Source: Pontibacillus chungwhensis
Lineage (GTDB): Bacteria; Bacillota; Bacilli; Bacillales; BH030062
Reading direction: 5' to 3'
NCBI RefSeq assembly: GCF_030166655.1
Contig: NZ_CP126446.1
Coordinates: 1,860,001 to 1,924,000 of the forward strand
DNA length: 64,000 nucleotides
The notes beneath the pieces were generated by a model that made no database searches, had not been told where the DNA came from, and saw nothing but the letters and a program-made list of their open reading frames with translations. Below, piece by piece: positions 56,212 to 64,000 of this stretch (position 1 is the stretch's first letter; each line of letters begins with the position of its first letter). The position numbers and the translations under genes are program-made.

Positions 56212-57126
56212 ATGGATAATAACCAGCGTCAAATAGACTTATTTACGGAATACTTACAAATTGAAAAGAATGCTTCATCATATACGATCCACTTTTACCA
56301 AAGTGATCTCTATTCCTTTCGTGAATTCTTAAAAAGAGAAGGGGGTCTATGTTGGAGAGAAGTGGATTATCCCATTATTAGAGTCTTTTTAACAGAACTC
56401 TATGACCAGAAGCTCTCTCGGAGATCTGTATCGAGAAAGCTTTCAAGTTTGCGATCGTTTTATCGTTTCTTAGAAAGGGAAGGACTTGTAGAGTCGAATC
56501 CTTTCTTAAATGTGTCACTACCAAAACAAGAAAACCCTATCCCTTCTTTTCTATATGAAGAGGAGCTAGAGAAGTTATTTCAGGTAAGTAATACTGAGGA
56601 ACCACTTGGTCAGAGAAATCAGGCTTTACTTGAGTTGTTGTATGCGACAGGCATGCGTGTGAGTGAATGCGTCTCCTGTACTCTTGCTGATATAGACCTT
56701 GAGCTAGGTACAATCCTTGTTAGAGGTAAGGGTAGAAAGGAAAGATACATTCCATTTGGGAGCTTTGCTAAAGAAGCTTTAAGATACTACATTTATAATG
56801 GAAGAAACTCGTTAATACAGAAGTCTGGAACTGAAACAGAAGCCATTTGGTTAAACGCTAAAGGAACTCCTTTAACAGATCGCGGAGTACGATCCGTCTT
56901 AAGTAAAATGGTAGAGAAGGCTGCTTTAACCATACATGTCCATCCTCATATGCTGAGACATTCTTTTGCCACGCATATGTTAAATGAAGGGGCAGATTTA
57001 CGCTCTGTGCAAGAACTGTTAGGGCATGAGCACCTTACTTCTACTCAAATTTATACACACGTAACAAAAGATCATTTAAAAAAGATCTATATGAATAGCC
57101 ATCCAAGAGCAGGCAAGGATGAATAA
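56212..57126 (+). CDS. xerC: Tyrosine recombinase XerC (CodV)
   Basis: A 304-residue site-specific recombinase that, with XerD, resolves chromosome dimers at dif. N-terminal SAM-like core-binding domain ([23 protein letters not shown]) and C-terminal catalytic domain with the Arg of ATGMRVSEC, the Lys in [37 protein letters not shown] carrying the tyrosine. The ATG follows GAGGTGAG. It heads the xerC-hslV-hslU-codY operon as in B. subtilis codVWXY. Confidence 0.95.
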   Translation: MDNNQRQIDLFTEYLQIEKNASSYTIHFYQSDLYSFREFLKREGGLCWREVDYPIIRVFLTELYDQKLSRRSVSRKLSSLRSFYRFLEREGLVESNPFLNVSLPKQENPIPSFLYEEELEKLFQVSNTEEPLGQRNQALLELLYATGMRVSECVSCTLADIDLELGTILVRGKGRKERYIPFGSFAKEALRYYIYNGRNSLIQKSGTETEAIWLNAKGTPLTDRGVRSVLSKMVEKAALTIHVHPHMLRHSFATHMLNEGADLRSVQELLGHEHLTSTQIYTHVTKDHLKKIYMNSHPRAGKDE

Positions 57127-57145
57127 TTGGAATGAGGTGGAGTTT

Positions 57146-57694
57146 TTGGAACAACAATTTCATGCAACCACAATTTTCGCTGTTCAACATAATGGACAAT
57201 GCGCGATGAGCGGTGATGGGCAAGTTACATTTGGAAATGCAGTTGTAATGAAACATAAAGCAAAGAAAGTTCGTAGATTATTTAAGGGGCAAGTCCTTGC
57301 TGGATTTGCAGGATCCGTAGCTGATGCTTTTACGTTGTTTGAGAAATTCGAGGCAAAGCTTGAGGCGTATAATGGAAACTTGGCACGTGCAGCTGTAGAG
57401 CTAGCAAAAGAGTGGCGAAGTGATAAAGTACTACGCAAACTTGAAGCGATGTTAATTGTTATGAACAAAGACGACCTATTTCTAGTTTCAGGTACAGGTG
57501 AAGTGATTGAACCAGATGATGGAGTAATTGCAATTGGGTCTGGAGGTCATTATGCACTAAGTGCAGGCCGAGCTCTAAAACGTTACGCACCTGAGAAAAA
57601 TGCAGAAGAGATTGCTAAAGCAGCATTGGAAATAGCAGGCGAAATTTGTGTATATACGAATAGTGAAATCGTATTAGAAGTGCTCGAGGACTAA
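57146..57694 (+). CDS. hslV: ATP-dependent protease subunit HslV (ClpQ)
   Basis: Proteolytic subunit of the HslUV (ClpYQ) two-ring protease, 182 residues. The chain [21 protein letters not shown] aligns with B. subtilis ClpQ but lacks the Ser residues after Met; the TT pair at positions 8-9 corresponds to the E. coli catalytic N-terminus. [11 protein letters not shown] and [14 protein letters not shown] are typical. The start is TTG at 57146, five bases after AGGTGG; an extension to an ATG at 57119 overlaps xerC and was rejected. Confidence 0.92.
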   Translation: MEQQFHATTIFAVQHNGQCAMSGDGQVTFGNAVVMKHKAKKVRRLFKGQVLAGFAGSVADAFTLFEKFEAKLEAYNGNLARAAVELAKEWRSDKVLRKLEAMLIVMNKDDLFLVSGTGEVIEPDDGVIAIGSGGHYALSAGRALKRYAPEKNAEEIAKAALEIAGEICVYTNSEIVLEVLED

Positions 57695-57709
57695 GGGAGG
57701 TCTTTATCG

Positions 57710-59104
57710 ATGAGTGAAAACTTAACGCCAAGACAAATTGTTGAACGCTTAGATCAATATATCATTGGTCAGAATAATGCTAAGAAAGCAGTAGCAGTTG
57801 CGCTTCGTAATCGGTACCGTCGTATGCAATTGGATGATAAATTAAAAGATGAAATCGTACCTAAGAATATCTTGATGATGGGACCTACAGGAGTAGGGAA
57901 AACGGAAATCGCCCGTAGGCTAGCCAAACTTGTAGGCGCTCCTTTCGTAAAAGTTGAAGCTACGAAATTTACAGAAGTAGGTTACGTGGGTCGTGACGTT
58001 GAATCCATGGTTAGAGACCTTATGGAAACGGCTGTCCGTATGGTGAAAGAAGAAAAGATGGAGCAGGTTAAAAGTAAAGCTGAAGAGCGAGCGAATCAAC
58101 GCATTGTTGAGTACTTAGTTCCTAAAAAGAAAAAGCAAAACAATTTTAAGAATCCTTTAGAAATGTTTTTCTCTGGTCAGGATGACCAGCAGCAAAACGA
58201 AGACCGCTCTGAAGAACAAAACGTTGAGCAAAAACGAAAGCAAGCTGCCCATAAGCTGTCAATGGGCGAGTTGGAAGATACGATGATTACCATCGAAGTA
58301 GAAGAACAGCAGTCTTCTATGTTTGATATGTTGCAAGGCTCGGGTATGGAACAAATGGGGATGAATATGCAAGATGCTTTCAGTCAGTTCATGCCTAAAA
58401 AGACTAAAAAGCGTCGCCTCTCCGTGAAAGATGCTCGTAAAGTGCTTACTCAGGATGAAGCCCAAAAATTGATTGATATGGACGAAGTTTCTCAAGAAGC
58501 TGTCGACCGTGTAGAGCAAAACGGCATGATTTTTGTGGATGAAATTGATAAGGTAGCTGGAGGTAACGAGCAGTCTTCTGGTAATGTTTCAAGAGAAGGG
58601 GTCCAACGGGATATCTTACCAATTGTTGAAGGATCCACAGTTGTGACTAAGCATGGCCCGGTAAAAACGGATCACATTCTATTTGTAGCAGCAGGAGCGT
58701 TCCATATGTCTAAACCATCTGATCTGATCCCTGAATTACAGGGGCGTTTCCCTATCCGTGTTGAACTTGAGAAGCTAACTGTAGAGGATTTTGTGAACAT
58801 TCTCACTGAACCATCTAACGCATTGTTAAAGCAATATAAAGCTTTACTTGAAACAGAAGGTATAAATGTGGAATTTTCTGACGAAGCTGTTACCAGATTA
58901 GCAGAAGTTGCTTTTGAAGTGAACCAGGAAACGGATAACATCGGTGCTCGCCGATTACACACCATTTTAGAGAAACTATTGGAAGATCTCTCATTTGAGG
59001 CTCCTGATGTTCATATGGAAACCATCGAAATTACAAAAGCTTATGTAGATGACAAATTAGCATCTATTGCAAAGAATAAAGACTTGAGTCAATTTATTTT
59101 ATAG
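57710..59104 (+). CDS. hslU: ATP-dependent protease ATPase subunit HslU (ClpY)
   Basis: AAA+ unfoldase of 464 residues that feeds HslV. Walker [19 protein letters not shown] is near residues 60-77; the I-domain (about 110-240) is Gln/Met-rich; Walker [13 protein letters not shown] and the sensor [12 protein letters not shown] follow; the C-terminal tail ends DLSQFIL, which docks into HslV. The ATG follows AGGGAGG, 16 bases after hslV. Confidence 0.96.
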   Translation: MSENLTPRQIVERLDQYIIGQNNAKKAVAVALRNRYRRMQLDDKLKDEIVPKNILMMGPTGVGKTEIARRLAKLVGAPFVKVEATKFTEVGYVGRDVESMVRDLMETAVRMVKEEKMEQVKSKAEERANQRIVEYLVPKKKKQNNFKNPLEMFFSGQDDQQQNEDRSEEQNVEQKRKQAAHKLSMGELEDTMITIEVEEQQSSMFDMLQGSGMEQMGMNMQDAFSQFMPKKTKKRRLSVKDARKVLTQDEAQKLIDMDEVSQEAVDRVEQNGMIFVDEIDKVAGGNEQSSGNVSREGVQRDILPIVEGSTVVTKHGPVKTDHILFVAAGAFHMSKPSDLIPELQGRFPIRVELEKLTVEDFVNILTEPSNALLKQYKALLETEGINVEFSDEAVTRLAEVAFEVNQETDNIGARRLHTILEKLLEDLSFEAPDVHMETIEITKAYVDDKLASIAKNKDLSQFIL

Positions 59105-59127
59105 ACACACAGAACAGGAGGATCAAT

Positions 59128-59907
59128 ATGAAATTATTAGATCGCGCACGCAATATTAACTCAATGCTACAGAAAACAACAGGTAAATCGGTAAACTTTA
59201 ACGATATGTCTGAGACACTTCGTGATGCTATCGGAGCGAACACTTATATCGTAAGTCGAAGAGGTAAACTGTTAGGTTTCGCTATTAAACAAGAAATTGA
59301 AAATGATCGCATGAAAAGTATGTTAGCTGAACGTCAGTTTCCAGAAGAATATACGCAAAACCTATTCTCTATTAATGAAACGACACCTAACTTAAACATT
59401 GATCATCCTCTAACCGCTTTTCCGGTGGAGAATCGTGAATTATTCCAACAAGGTCTAACGACTGTTGTACCCATTATTGGAGGCGGAGAGCGCATTGGAA
59501 CTCTTATCCTAAGTCGTTTAACAGAAAGTTTCAATGATGACGATCTTCTTCTAGGCGAGTACGGTGCTACAGTAGTAGGTATGGAAATCCTTCATGAGAA
59601 AACAGAAGAGATTGAAATGGAAGCTAGAAGTAAAGCGGTTGTTCAAATGGCAATCAGCTCATTATCTTACAGTGAGTTAGAGGCAATTGAACACATCTTT
59701 GAGGAATTAGAAGGTAATGAAGGATTGCTCGTTGCTAGTAAAATTGCAGATCGTGTAGGAATTACTCGCTCTGTTATCGTCAATGCTCTACGTAAGCTAG
59801 AGAGTGCTGGTGTAATTGAGTCCCGTTCCCTAGGAATGAAAGGTACGTATATCAAAGTATTGAACAACAAATTCCTTGTCGAATTGCAGAATATGCGCTT
59901 AAACTAA
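59128..59907 (+). CDS. codY: GTP- and branched-chain amino acid-responsive regulator CodY
   Basis: A global repressor of 259 residues that senses GTP and isoleucine/valine/leucine. N-terminal GAF domain ([21 protein letters not shown] to about 155), and C-terminal winged helix with [33 protein letters not shown] and [11 protein letters not shown]. The ATG follows ACAGGAGGAT. It ends the xerC-hslUV-codY unit and precedes the flagellar operon, which CodY represses in B. subtilis. Confidence 0.97.
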   Translation: MKLLDRARNINSMLQKTTGKSVNFNDMSETLRDAIGANTYIVSRRGKLLGFAIKQEIENDRMKSMLAERQFPEEYTQNLFSINETTPNLNIDHPLTAFPVENRELFQQGLTTVVPIIGGGERIGTLILSRLTESFNDDDLLLGEYGATVVGMEILHEKTEEIEMEARSKAVVQMAISSLSYSELEAIEHIFEELEGNEGLLVASKIADRVGITRSVIVNALRKLESAGVIESRSLGMKGTYIKVLNNKFLVELQNMRLN

Positions 59908-59932
59908 AATAGTTGTTATTAGGTATAGTATG

Positions 59933-59962
59933 AACCAGGCCTTAGACGGCCTGGTTTTTTTT
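59933..59962 (+). terminator. Intrinsic terminator after codY
   Basis: Perfect 9-bp arms AACCAGGCC and GGCCTGGTT, loop TTAGAC, eight-base T run. Confidence 0.9.
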
Positions 59963-59988
59963 GTATTCATACGCAAAATTTGTTTAGA

Positions 59989-60014
59989 TAAAGTAAAATT
60001 CCCTTTTTCGACAT
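59989..60014 (+). promoter_or_regulatory. Possible SigD-type flagellar promoter
   Basis: TAAA (59989-59992), 14 bp, TTCGACAT (60007-60014), a partial match to the SigD consensus (TAAA and GCCGATAT). In B. subtilis the operon has both SigA and SigD promoters. Confidence 0.3.
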
Positions 60015-60033
60015 TTTCTTTCTTTTGAAGCTG

Positions 60034-60042
60034 TGTCATAAT
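60034..60042 (+). promoter_or_regulatory. Possible extended -10 SigA promoter of the flagellar operon
   Basis: TG-T-CATAAT (60034-60042) without a good -35; about 220 bp upstream of flgB. The remaining leader to 60264 is A/T-rich with no obvious gene. Confidence 0.35.
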
Positions 60043-60264
60043 GGTATATGGATGTAAGTTAAAAAGGCAAAAAGACACTTACGAATCAAAACATAGGACT
60101 TAAGGACTAATAAATAGGTCTTTTGGACCTGGAAAACTTTAAAATACATACTAAAAATTGCATAAATAGGGAATCCATCTTATAGACAAAAATTCGACGT
60201 TTTCTTACAATTAGCATTATGTAGGTCTGGATACTTATTTTTGAAACCTAAAGGAGGGATTTCG

Positions 60265-60657
60265 ATGTCCATGTTCGGTGGAACAATCCAAACGTTACAA
60301 CAATCCATGGATTATGCCTCACTTAAGAACAAAACAATATCTAATAACATCGCAAATGTAGATACTCCAAACTATAAAGCCAAAGATGTACAGTTTAAAA
60401 ATGTACTAAGTCAGGAAATGGGTTCGTTCGATGCTAAAAGAACCAACAGTAAACATATTCCTTTTTCTTCTACTGGTTCTTCCCCTTTTTCTGTTACTTT
60501 AAACAGGAATACTGAATACAATCATAATGGAAATAATGTTGACGTTGATCAGGAAATGTCAGACCTTGCTAAAAATCAAATCTATTATCAGGCACTAGTG
60601 GATCGCTTGAACGGTAAATTTAGAAGCTTAGAGTCTGTTATTAAAGGTGGGAGATAA
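60265..60657 (+). CDS. flgB: Flagellar basal body rod protein FlgB
   Basis: Proximal rod subunit, 130 residues, secreted through the flagellar type III system. The rod-protein signature LKNKTISNNIANVDTPNYKAKDV lies near residues 19-42. The ATG at 60265 follows AAAGGAGGG; the in-frame start at 60241 precedes the ribosome-binding site. First gene of the fla/che operon (flgB-flgC-fliE-fliF-fliG here). Confidence 0.95.
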   Translation: MSMFGGTIQTLQQSMDYASLKNKTISNNIANVDTPNYKAKDVQFKNVLSQEMGSFDAKRTNSKHIPFSSTGSSPFSVTLNRNTEYNHNGNNVDVDQEMSDLAKNQIYYQALVDRLNGKFRSLESVIKGGR

Positions 60658-60659
60658 TC

Positions 60660-61115
60660 ATGGGGATCTTTAATTCATTTAACGCGAGTGCCAGTGCACT
60701 AACGGCTCAACGATTAAGAATGGACGTAATTTCATCTAATCTAGCAAATGCGGAAACAACAAGGGCCAGTCAGACAGAAGATGGCCAGTGGCAGCCTTAC
60801 AGAAGAAAAATGGTGGAGTTTCAACCTAAAGGAGAAACATTTCAGTCTCATTTACAAATGGCTATGGGAGCAAGTAGTACCCCTGCTGAAGGAGTCGAAG
60901 TGTCTGAGATCCAGAAGGATGATTCTCCTTTTAAAATGGTGTTTAACCCTAATCACCCTGATGCAAATGAAAATGGTTATGTGGCGATGCCGAACGTCGA
61001 CCCTTTAAAGGAAATGGTCGACTTAATGAGTACAACCAGGTCCTATGAAGCAAATGTTACCGCGATGAATGCGAGTAAAAGCATGCTTATGAAAGCGTTA
61101 GAAATTGGACGTTAA
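60660..61115 (+). CDS. flgC: Flagellar basal body rod protein FlgC
   Basis: Rod subunit of 151 residues. N-terminal SASALTAQRLRMDVISSNLANAETTR and C-terminal PLKEMVDLMSTTRSYEANVTAMNASKSM are the conserved helices that pack into the rod. The ATG is three bases after the flgB stop, with GGTGGGAG overlapping the flgB end as ribosome-binding site. Length is normal. Confidence 0.95.
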   Translation: MGIFNSFNASASALTAQRLRMDVISSNLANAETTRASQTEDGQWQPYRRKMVEFQPKGETFQSHLQMAMGASSTPAEGVEVSEIQKDDSPFKMVFNPNHPDANENGYVAMPNVDPLKEMVDLMSTTRSYEANVTAMNASKSMLMKALEIGR

Positions 61116-61141
61116 AGACTTTTAAAGAGAGGGAGATTCTT

Positions 61142-61444
61142 ATGGATCCAATTGCTCTACAGGCAGGACAAGTAAATTTACAAACATCCCAAATGCAAAA
61201 GAAAATTTCGCCTAACGAGGCTCAATCGGCATTTGCTACTAGTTTGAAAAATGCTATACATAGCGTTAATGATGCCCAAGTCCAATCTAATTTAAAAACC
61301 GAACAACTTGCTAAAGGTGAAATAGATAATCTCCATGACGTAATGATTACAGCCAAAAAAGCTAGTATTACATTGCAAACGGCTGTAGAAGTACAAGGTA
61401 AAGCGGTAGATGCATACAAGGAGATTATGAGAATGCAAGTATAA
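61142..61444 (+). CDS. fliE: Flagellar hook-basal body complex protein FliE
   Basis: A 100-residue junction protein between the MS ring and rod. C-terminal conserved part: DNLHDVMITAKKASITLQTAVEVQGKAVDAYKEIMRMQV. The ATG follows AGAGAGGGAG. An 83-bp gap precedes fliF; it contains an 8-bp inverted repeat (AACATCAT at 61451, ATGATGTT at 61504) but no convincing promoter. Confidence 0.93.
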   Translation: MDPIALQAGQVNLQTSQMQKKISPNEAQSAFATSLKNAIHSVNDAQVQSNLKTEQLAKGEIDNLHDVMITAKKASITLQTAVEVQGKAVDAYKEIMRMQV

Positions 61445-61527
61445 TCAATCAACATCATTACTACATTCAACAACGATTACACATGATTTACCAAACGGTT
61501 TAGATGATGTTTAGCACGGGGGCTATT

Positions 61528-63132
61528 ATGAGAGAAAAGCTACAATATTATAAAGAAAAATCTAGCGAATTTTGGAAAGGGCGAAGTTTGCCTCAAAAAA
61601 TTCTGATGGTTGGAGCTGTTATCAGTCTGATCGCTTTAATTGTTGGAGCAAGCCTTTTTGCTTCTAATCCGAAACTTGTGCCTCTTTACAATGATTTATC
61701 CGTCCAGGAAGTAGGGCAAATTAAAGAGGAGTTAGATGCTAGAGGAGTTAAATATGAGTTAGGAAATCAAGGAACGACGGTAATGGTTCCCGAAACTTCA
61801 GTAGATGGGTTATTGGTCGATTTAGCTGCCCAGGGTCTACCTGATAGTGGAAGCATTGACTACGGATTCTTCAGTGATAACACTTCTTGGGGGATGACGG
61901 ATAATGAGTTTGGCGTCATGAAAATTGATGCTATGCAAACCGAATTGTCTAACTTGATGAAGCAAATTGAAGGAATCGAAAATGCAAAAGTCATGATTAA
62001 TATGCCAGAGGAAAAGATCTTCGTAGGTGAAGAGAAACAGACAGCTTCAGCTTCCATCGTTGTGAACGTAAATAAAGGTTATCAACTAAAAGAAGATCAA
62101 ATCCAATCGTTATATCACCTCGTTTCTAAGGCGATACCAAATCTCCCTACAGATAATATCGCCATTATGGACCAAAACTTTAAGTATTTTGACCCAAAAA
62201 AATCTAGTTCAATAGCCTCAGGTCAATCTTATGAGTATCAACAATCGGTTAAAGATGATATCCAAAATGATATTCAAAGAAGAGTTCAGCAGATGCTAGG
62301 CATGATGATGGGACAAGATAAAGTAATGGTGTCCGTCACAGCTGATGTCGATTTCACACAGGAAAATCGCACAGAAAACCTTGTACAACCTGCAGAAGAT
62401 GGCGAAGAAGGATTGCCGGTTAGCGTCGAACGTATCACAGAAACATATACAGGTGACCCTGGTGATGTAAACGCAGGGGGAACTGTGAATAATGGAAACG
62501 ATGTCCCAACTTATCAAGGTGATGGTGAAGAGGGGACAAACGGCGATTATGAAATGATGAAAGAGACGATCAATAATGAATTTAACCGAATTCAGAGAAA
62601 TATCGTAGAATCTCCATATAAAATTAGAGATCTAGGTATACAGGTAGCAGTTGACCAGAATAAAGATAGCGCGGAAAATGGCGCCATTCAACAGCTTTCA
62701 GCAGCTGAACAAGCTACTCTTTCTGAGAGTATTACATCTATATTGAGTTCTATTGTATCAACGAGTATTGATCAAGAATTTGGTCCGGTTGAACCAGAGA
62801 ATAAAGTTTCGATCGTGTTTCAGGAATTCAATGGTAAGCCGGAATTTAATTCGGAACCTTCCCCTACTATTCCGGTTTGGGTATATATAGCAGGAGGAAT
62901 TTTACTCGTTGTTGTTGCAAGCTTAATTTGGGTTCTATCCAGAAGAAGAAAGCAACAAGATTTAGAAGCCGAAAACTATGTGGAACGAGAGCGAACTCCA
63001 GTAGAGGTCCCTGCTATGGAGGAACCTGAAGAGACGGAAAGTTCAGTAAGACGTAAGCAACTCGAACGTATGGCGAAAGAAAAACCAGAAGACTTCGCGA
63101 AATTATTACGTTCATGGATCGCAGAAGATTAG
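61528..63132 (+). CDS. fliF: Flagellar M-ring protein FliF
   Basis: The 534-residue protein that forms the MS ring in the membrane. First membrane helix at about residues 23-43 (KILMVGAVISLIALIVG), ring-building motifs (LVPLYNDLSVQEVGQIKEEL and ASASIVVNVNKGYQLKEDQI), an acidic linker region (about 290-350), second helix near 455-478 (IPVWVYIAGGILLVVVASL) and the cytoplasmic tail that binds FliG (EKPEDFAKLLRSWIAED). The ATG at 61528 is behind ACGGGGG; the ATG at 61504 has no ribosome-binding site. Confidence 0.95.
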   Translation: MREKLQYYKEKSSEFWKGRSLPQKILMVGAVISLIALIVGASLFASNPKLVPLYNDLSVQEVGQIKEELDARGVKYELGNQGTTVMVPETSVDGLLVDLAAQGLPDSGSIDYGFFSDNTSWGMTDNEFGVMKIDAMQTELSNLMKQIEGIENAKVMINMPEEKIFVGEEKQTASASIVVNVNKGYQLKEDQIQSLYHLVSKAIPNLPTDNIAIMDQNFKYFDPKKSSSIASGQSYEYQQSVKDDIQNDIQRRVQQMLGMMMGQDKVMVSVTADVDFTQENRTENLVQPAEDGEEGLPVSVERITETYTGDPGDVNAGGTVNNGNDVPTYQGDGEEGTNGDYEMMKETINNEFNRIQRNIVESPYKIRDLGIQVAVDQNKDSAENGAIQQLSAAEQATLSESITSILSSIVSTSIDQEFGPVEPENKVSIVFQEFNGKPEFNSEPSPTIPVWVYIAGGILLVVVASLIWVLSRRRKQQDLEAENYVERERTPVEVPAMEEPEETESSVRRKQLERMAKEKPEDFAKLLRSWIAED

Positions 63133-63144
63133 GAGTGAGTACAT

Positions 63145-64000
63145 ATGGCAAAGCAAAAAACAGGACTAACAGGTAGACAAAAAGCAGCCGTTCTCCTCAT
63201 ATCCTTAGGTCCAGATGTTTCTGCCCAAGTATATAAACATTTAACAGAAGAAGAAATTGAGAAGTTGACCTTAGAAATTTCTTCTGTAAAAAAAGTAGAA
63301 CCGAATCAAAAGGAAGAGATTTTAGATCAATTCCATCAGATCGCTTTAGCGCAGGACTATATTTCTCAAGGGGGAATCGGCTATGCGAAAACAGTTCTAG
63401 AAAAAGCCCTTGGTGATAAAGAGGCTTCAGCGATTATCAATCGGTTAACATCATCTCTTCAAGTTAAGCCGTTTGATTTTGCGAGAAAAGCAGACCCTTC
63501 CCAAATTCTAAACTTTATTCAAAATGAGCATCCTCAAACGATTGCGTTAATTTTGTCTTATTTGGATTCAGAGCAGTCTGCTCAAATTTTGTCTGAGCTT
63601 CCTCAGGAAATGCAGGCAGATATAGCAAGAAGAATTGCAATCATGGACTCCACATCACCAGAAGTGATCAATGAAGTGGAGCAGATTCTTGAAAGAAAGC
63701 TCTCTACTACTGTTACACAGGATTATACCCAAACAGGTGGGGTAGAAGCGGTTGTGAACGTTCTTAATGGTGTTGACCGGAGTACTGAGCGCACGATTTT
63801 AGATTCCCTTGAAATTCAAGATCCTGAACTAGCAGAAGAAATTAAGAAACGGATGTTCGTATTTGAAGATATTGTCACCCTTGATAATCGAGCCATTCAA
63901 CGTGTCATTCGTGATGTAGATAATGAGGACCTCATGCTATCTCTAAAAGTTGCTAGTGAAGAAGTTAAAGAAGTTGTATTTAAAAATATGTCCTCTCGCA
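63145..64000 (+). CDS. fliG: Flagellar motor switch protein FliG, 5' part (3' end outside window)
   Basis: The first ~285 residues of FliG, the C-ring protein that contacts FliF and the stators. The N-domain starts LTGRQKAAVLLISLGPDVSAQVYKHL; the middle domain includes the EHPQTIALILSYL motif that binds FliM; the C-terminal torque domain has begun by the window edge (DNRAIQRVIRDVDNEDLMLSLK), where the charged residues lie. The ATG at 63145 follows TTAGGAGTGAG, 12 bases after fliF. No stop is reached within the window. Confidence 0.94.
   Translation, partial: MAKQKTGLTGRQKAAVLLISLGPDVSAQVYKHLTEEEIEKLTLEISSVKKVEPNQKEEILDQFHQIALAQDYISQGGIGYAKTVLEKALGDKEASAIINRLTSSLQVKPFDFARKADPSQILNFIQNEHPQTIALILSYLDSEQSAQILSELPQEMQADIARRIAIMDSTSPEVINEVEQILERKLSTTVTQDYTQTGGVEAVVNVLNGVDRSTERTILDSLEIQDPELAEEIKKRMFVFEDIVTLDNRAIQRVIRDVDNEDLMLSLKVASEEVKEVVFKNMSSR

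Overview
The window is a stretch of chromosomal core genome from a low-GC, spore-forming, flagellated Bacillaceae. The gene order follows the Bacillus subtilis segment that runs from pyrK to fliG almost gene for gene. Evidence for this placement: pyrK-pyrD-pyrF-pyrE, the sporulation peptide gene spoVM, remA, codY, an sdaAB-sdaAA serine dehydratase, the fapR lipid operon and the start of a fla/che-type flagellar operon. Acidic tails and linkers in several proteins (PrkC, FtsY) would suit a salt-tolerant genus related to Halobacillus or Pontibacillus, but that is inference only.

Layout. 1-2668: end of the pyrimidine operon. 2738-3010: an unrecognised small membrane protein with its own promoter. 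3055-4770 (minus): ribosome quality control factor rqcH. 4864-9072: a P-type calcium pump and an NCS2 purine permease. 9194-17225: yloC, remA, gmk, rpoZ, coaBC, priA, fmt, rsmB (RNA metabolism, matrix regulation, coenzyme A synthesis, replication restart, translation initiation). 17519-22796: phosphatase/kinase pair prpC-prkC, rsgA, rpe, thiN and the 26-codon spoVM. 22904-23092 (minus): rpmB. 23397-25466: yloU and fakA. 25577-25816: a 240-bp mobile-element remnant with an exact 8-bp target duplication. 25884-27161 (minus): a second NCS2 permease. 27395-31015: sdaAB, sdaAA, recG. 31094-35453: fapR, plsX, fabD, fabG, acpP, rnc. 35538-35768 (minus): a UPF0435 gene. 35905-42472: smc, ftsY, ylxM, ffh. 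42476-42938: four copies of a ~119-bp hairpin repeat. 43042-45802: rpsP, khpA, ylqD, rimM, trmD, rplS. 45898-50360: signal peptidase, rbgA, rnhB and a FliK-like/FlhB-C-like pair. 50623-55912: sucC, sucD, dprA, topA. 56212-59907: xerC, hslV, hslU, codY. 60265 to the end: flgB, flgC, fliE, fliF and the 5' part of fliG.

Most of the window is ordinary and tightly packed, with many 1-11 bp stop/start overlaps and several GTG or TTG starts. The points of interest lie in the gaps: three genes expected from B. subtilis synteny (def, rlmN, trmFO) are absent, two of them replaced by gaps with hairpins and promoters; extra genes have entered at operon boundaries; and two families of small non-coding repeats are present. 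I found no CRISPR array, prophage, rRNA, tRNA, restriction system or recognisable new defence system. Gene-order comparisons rest on my memory of B. subtilis, not on a search.
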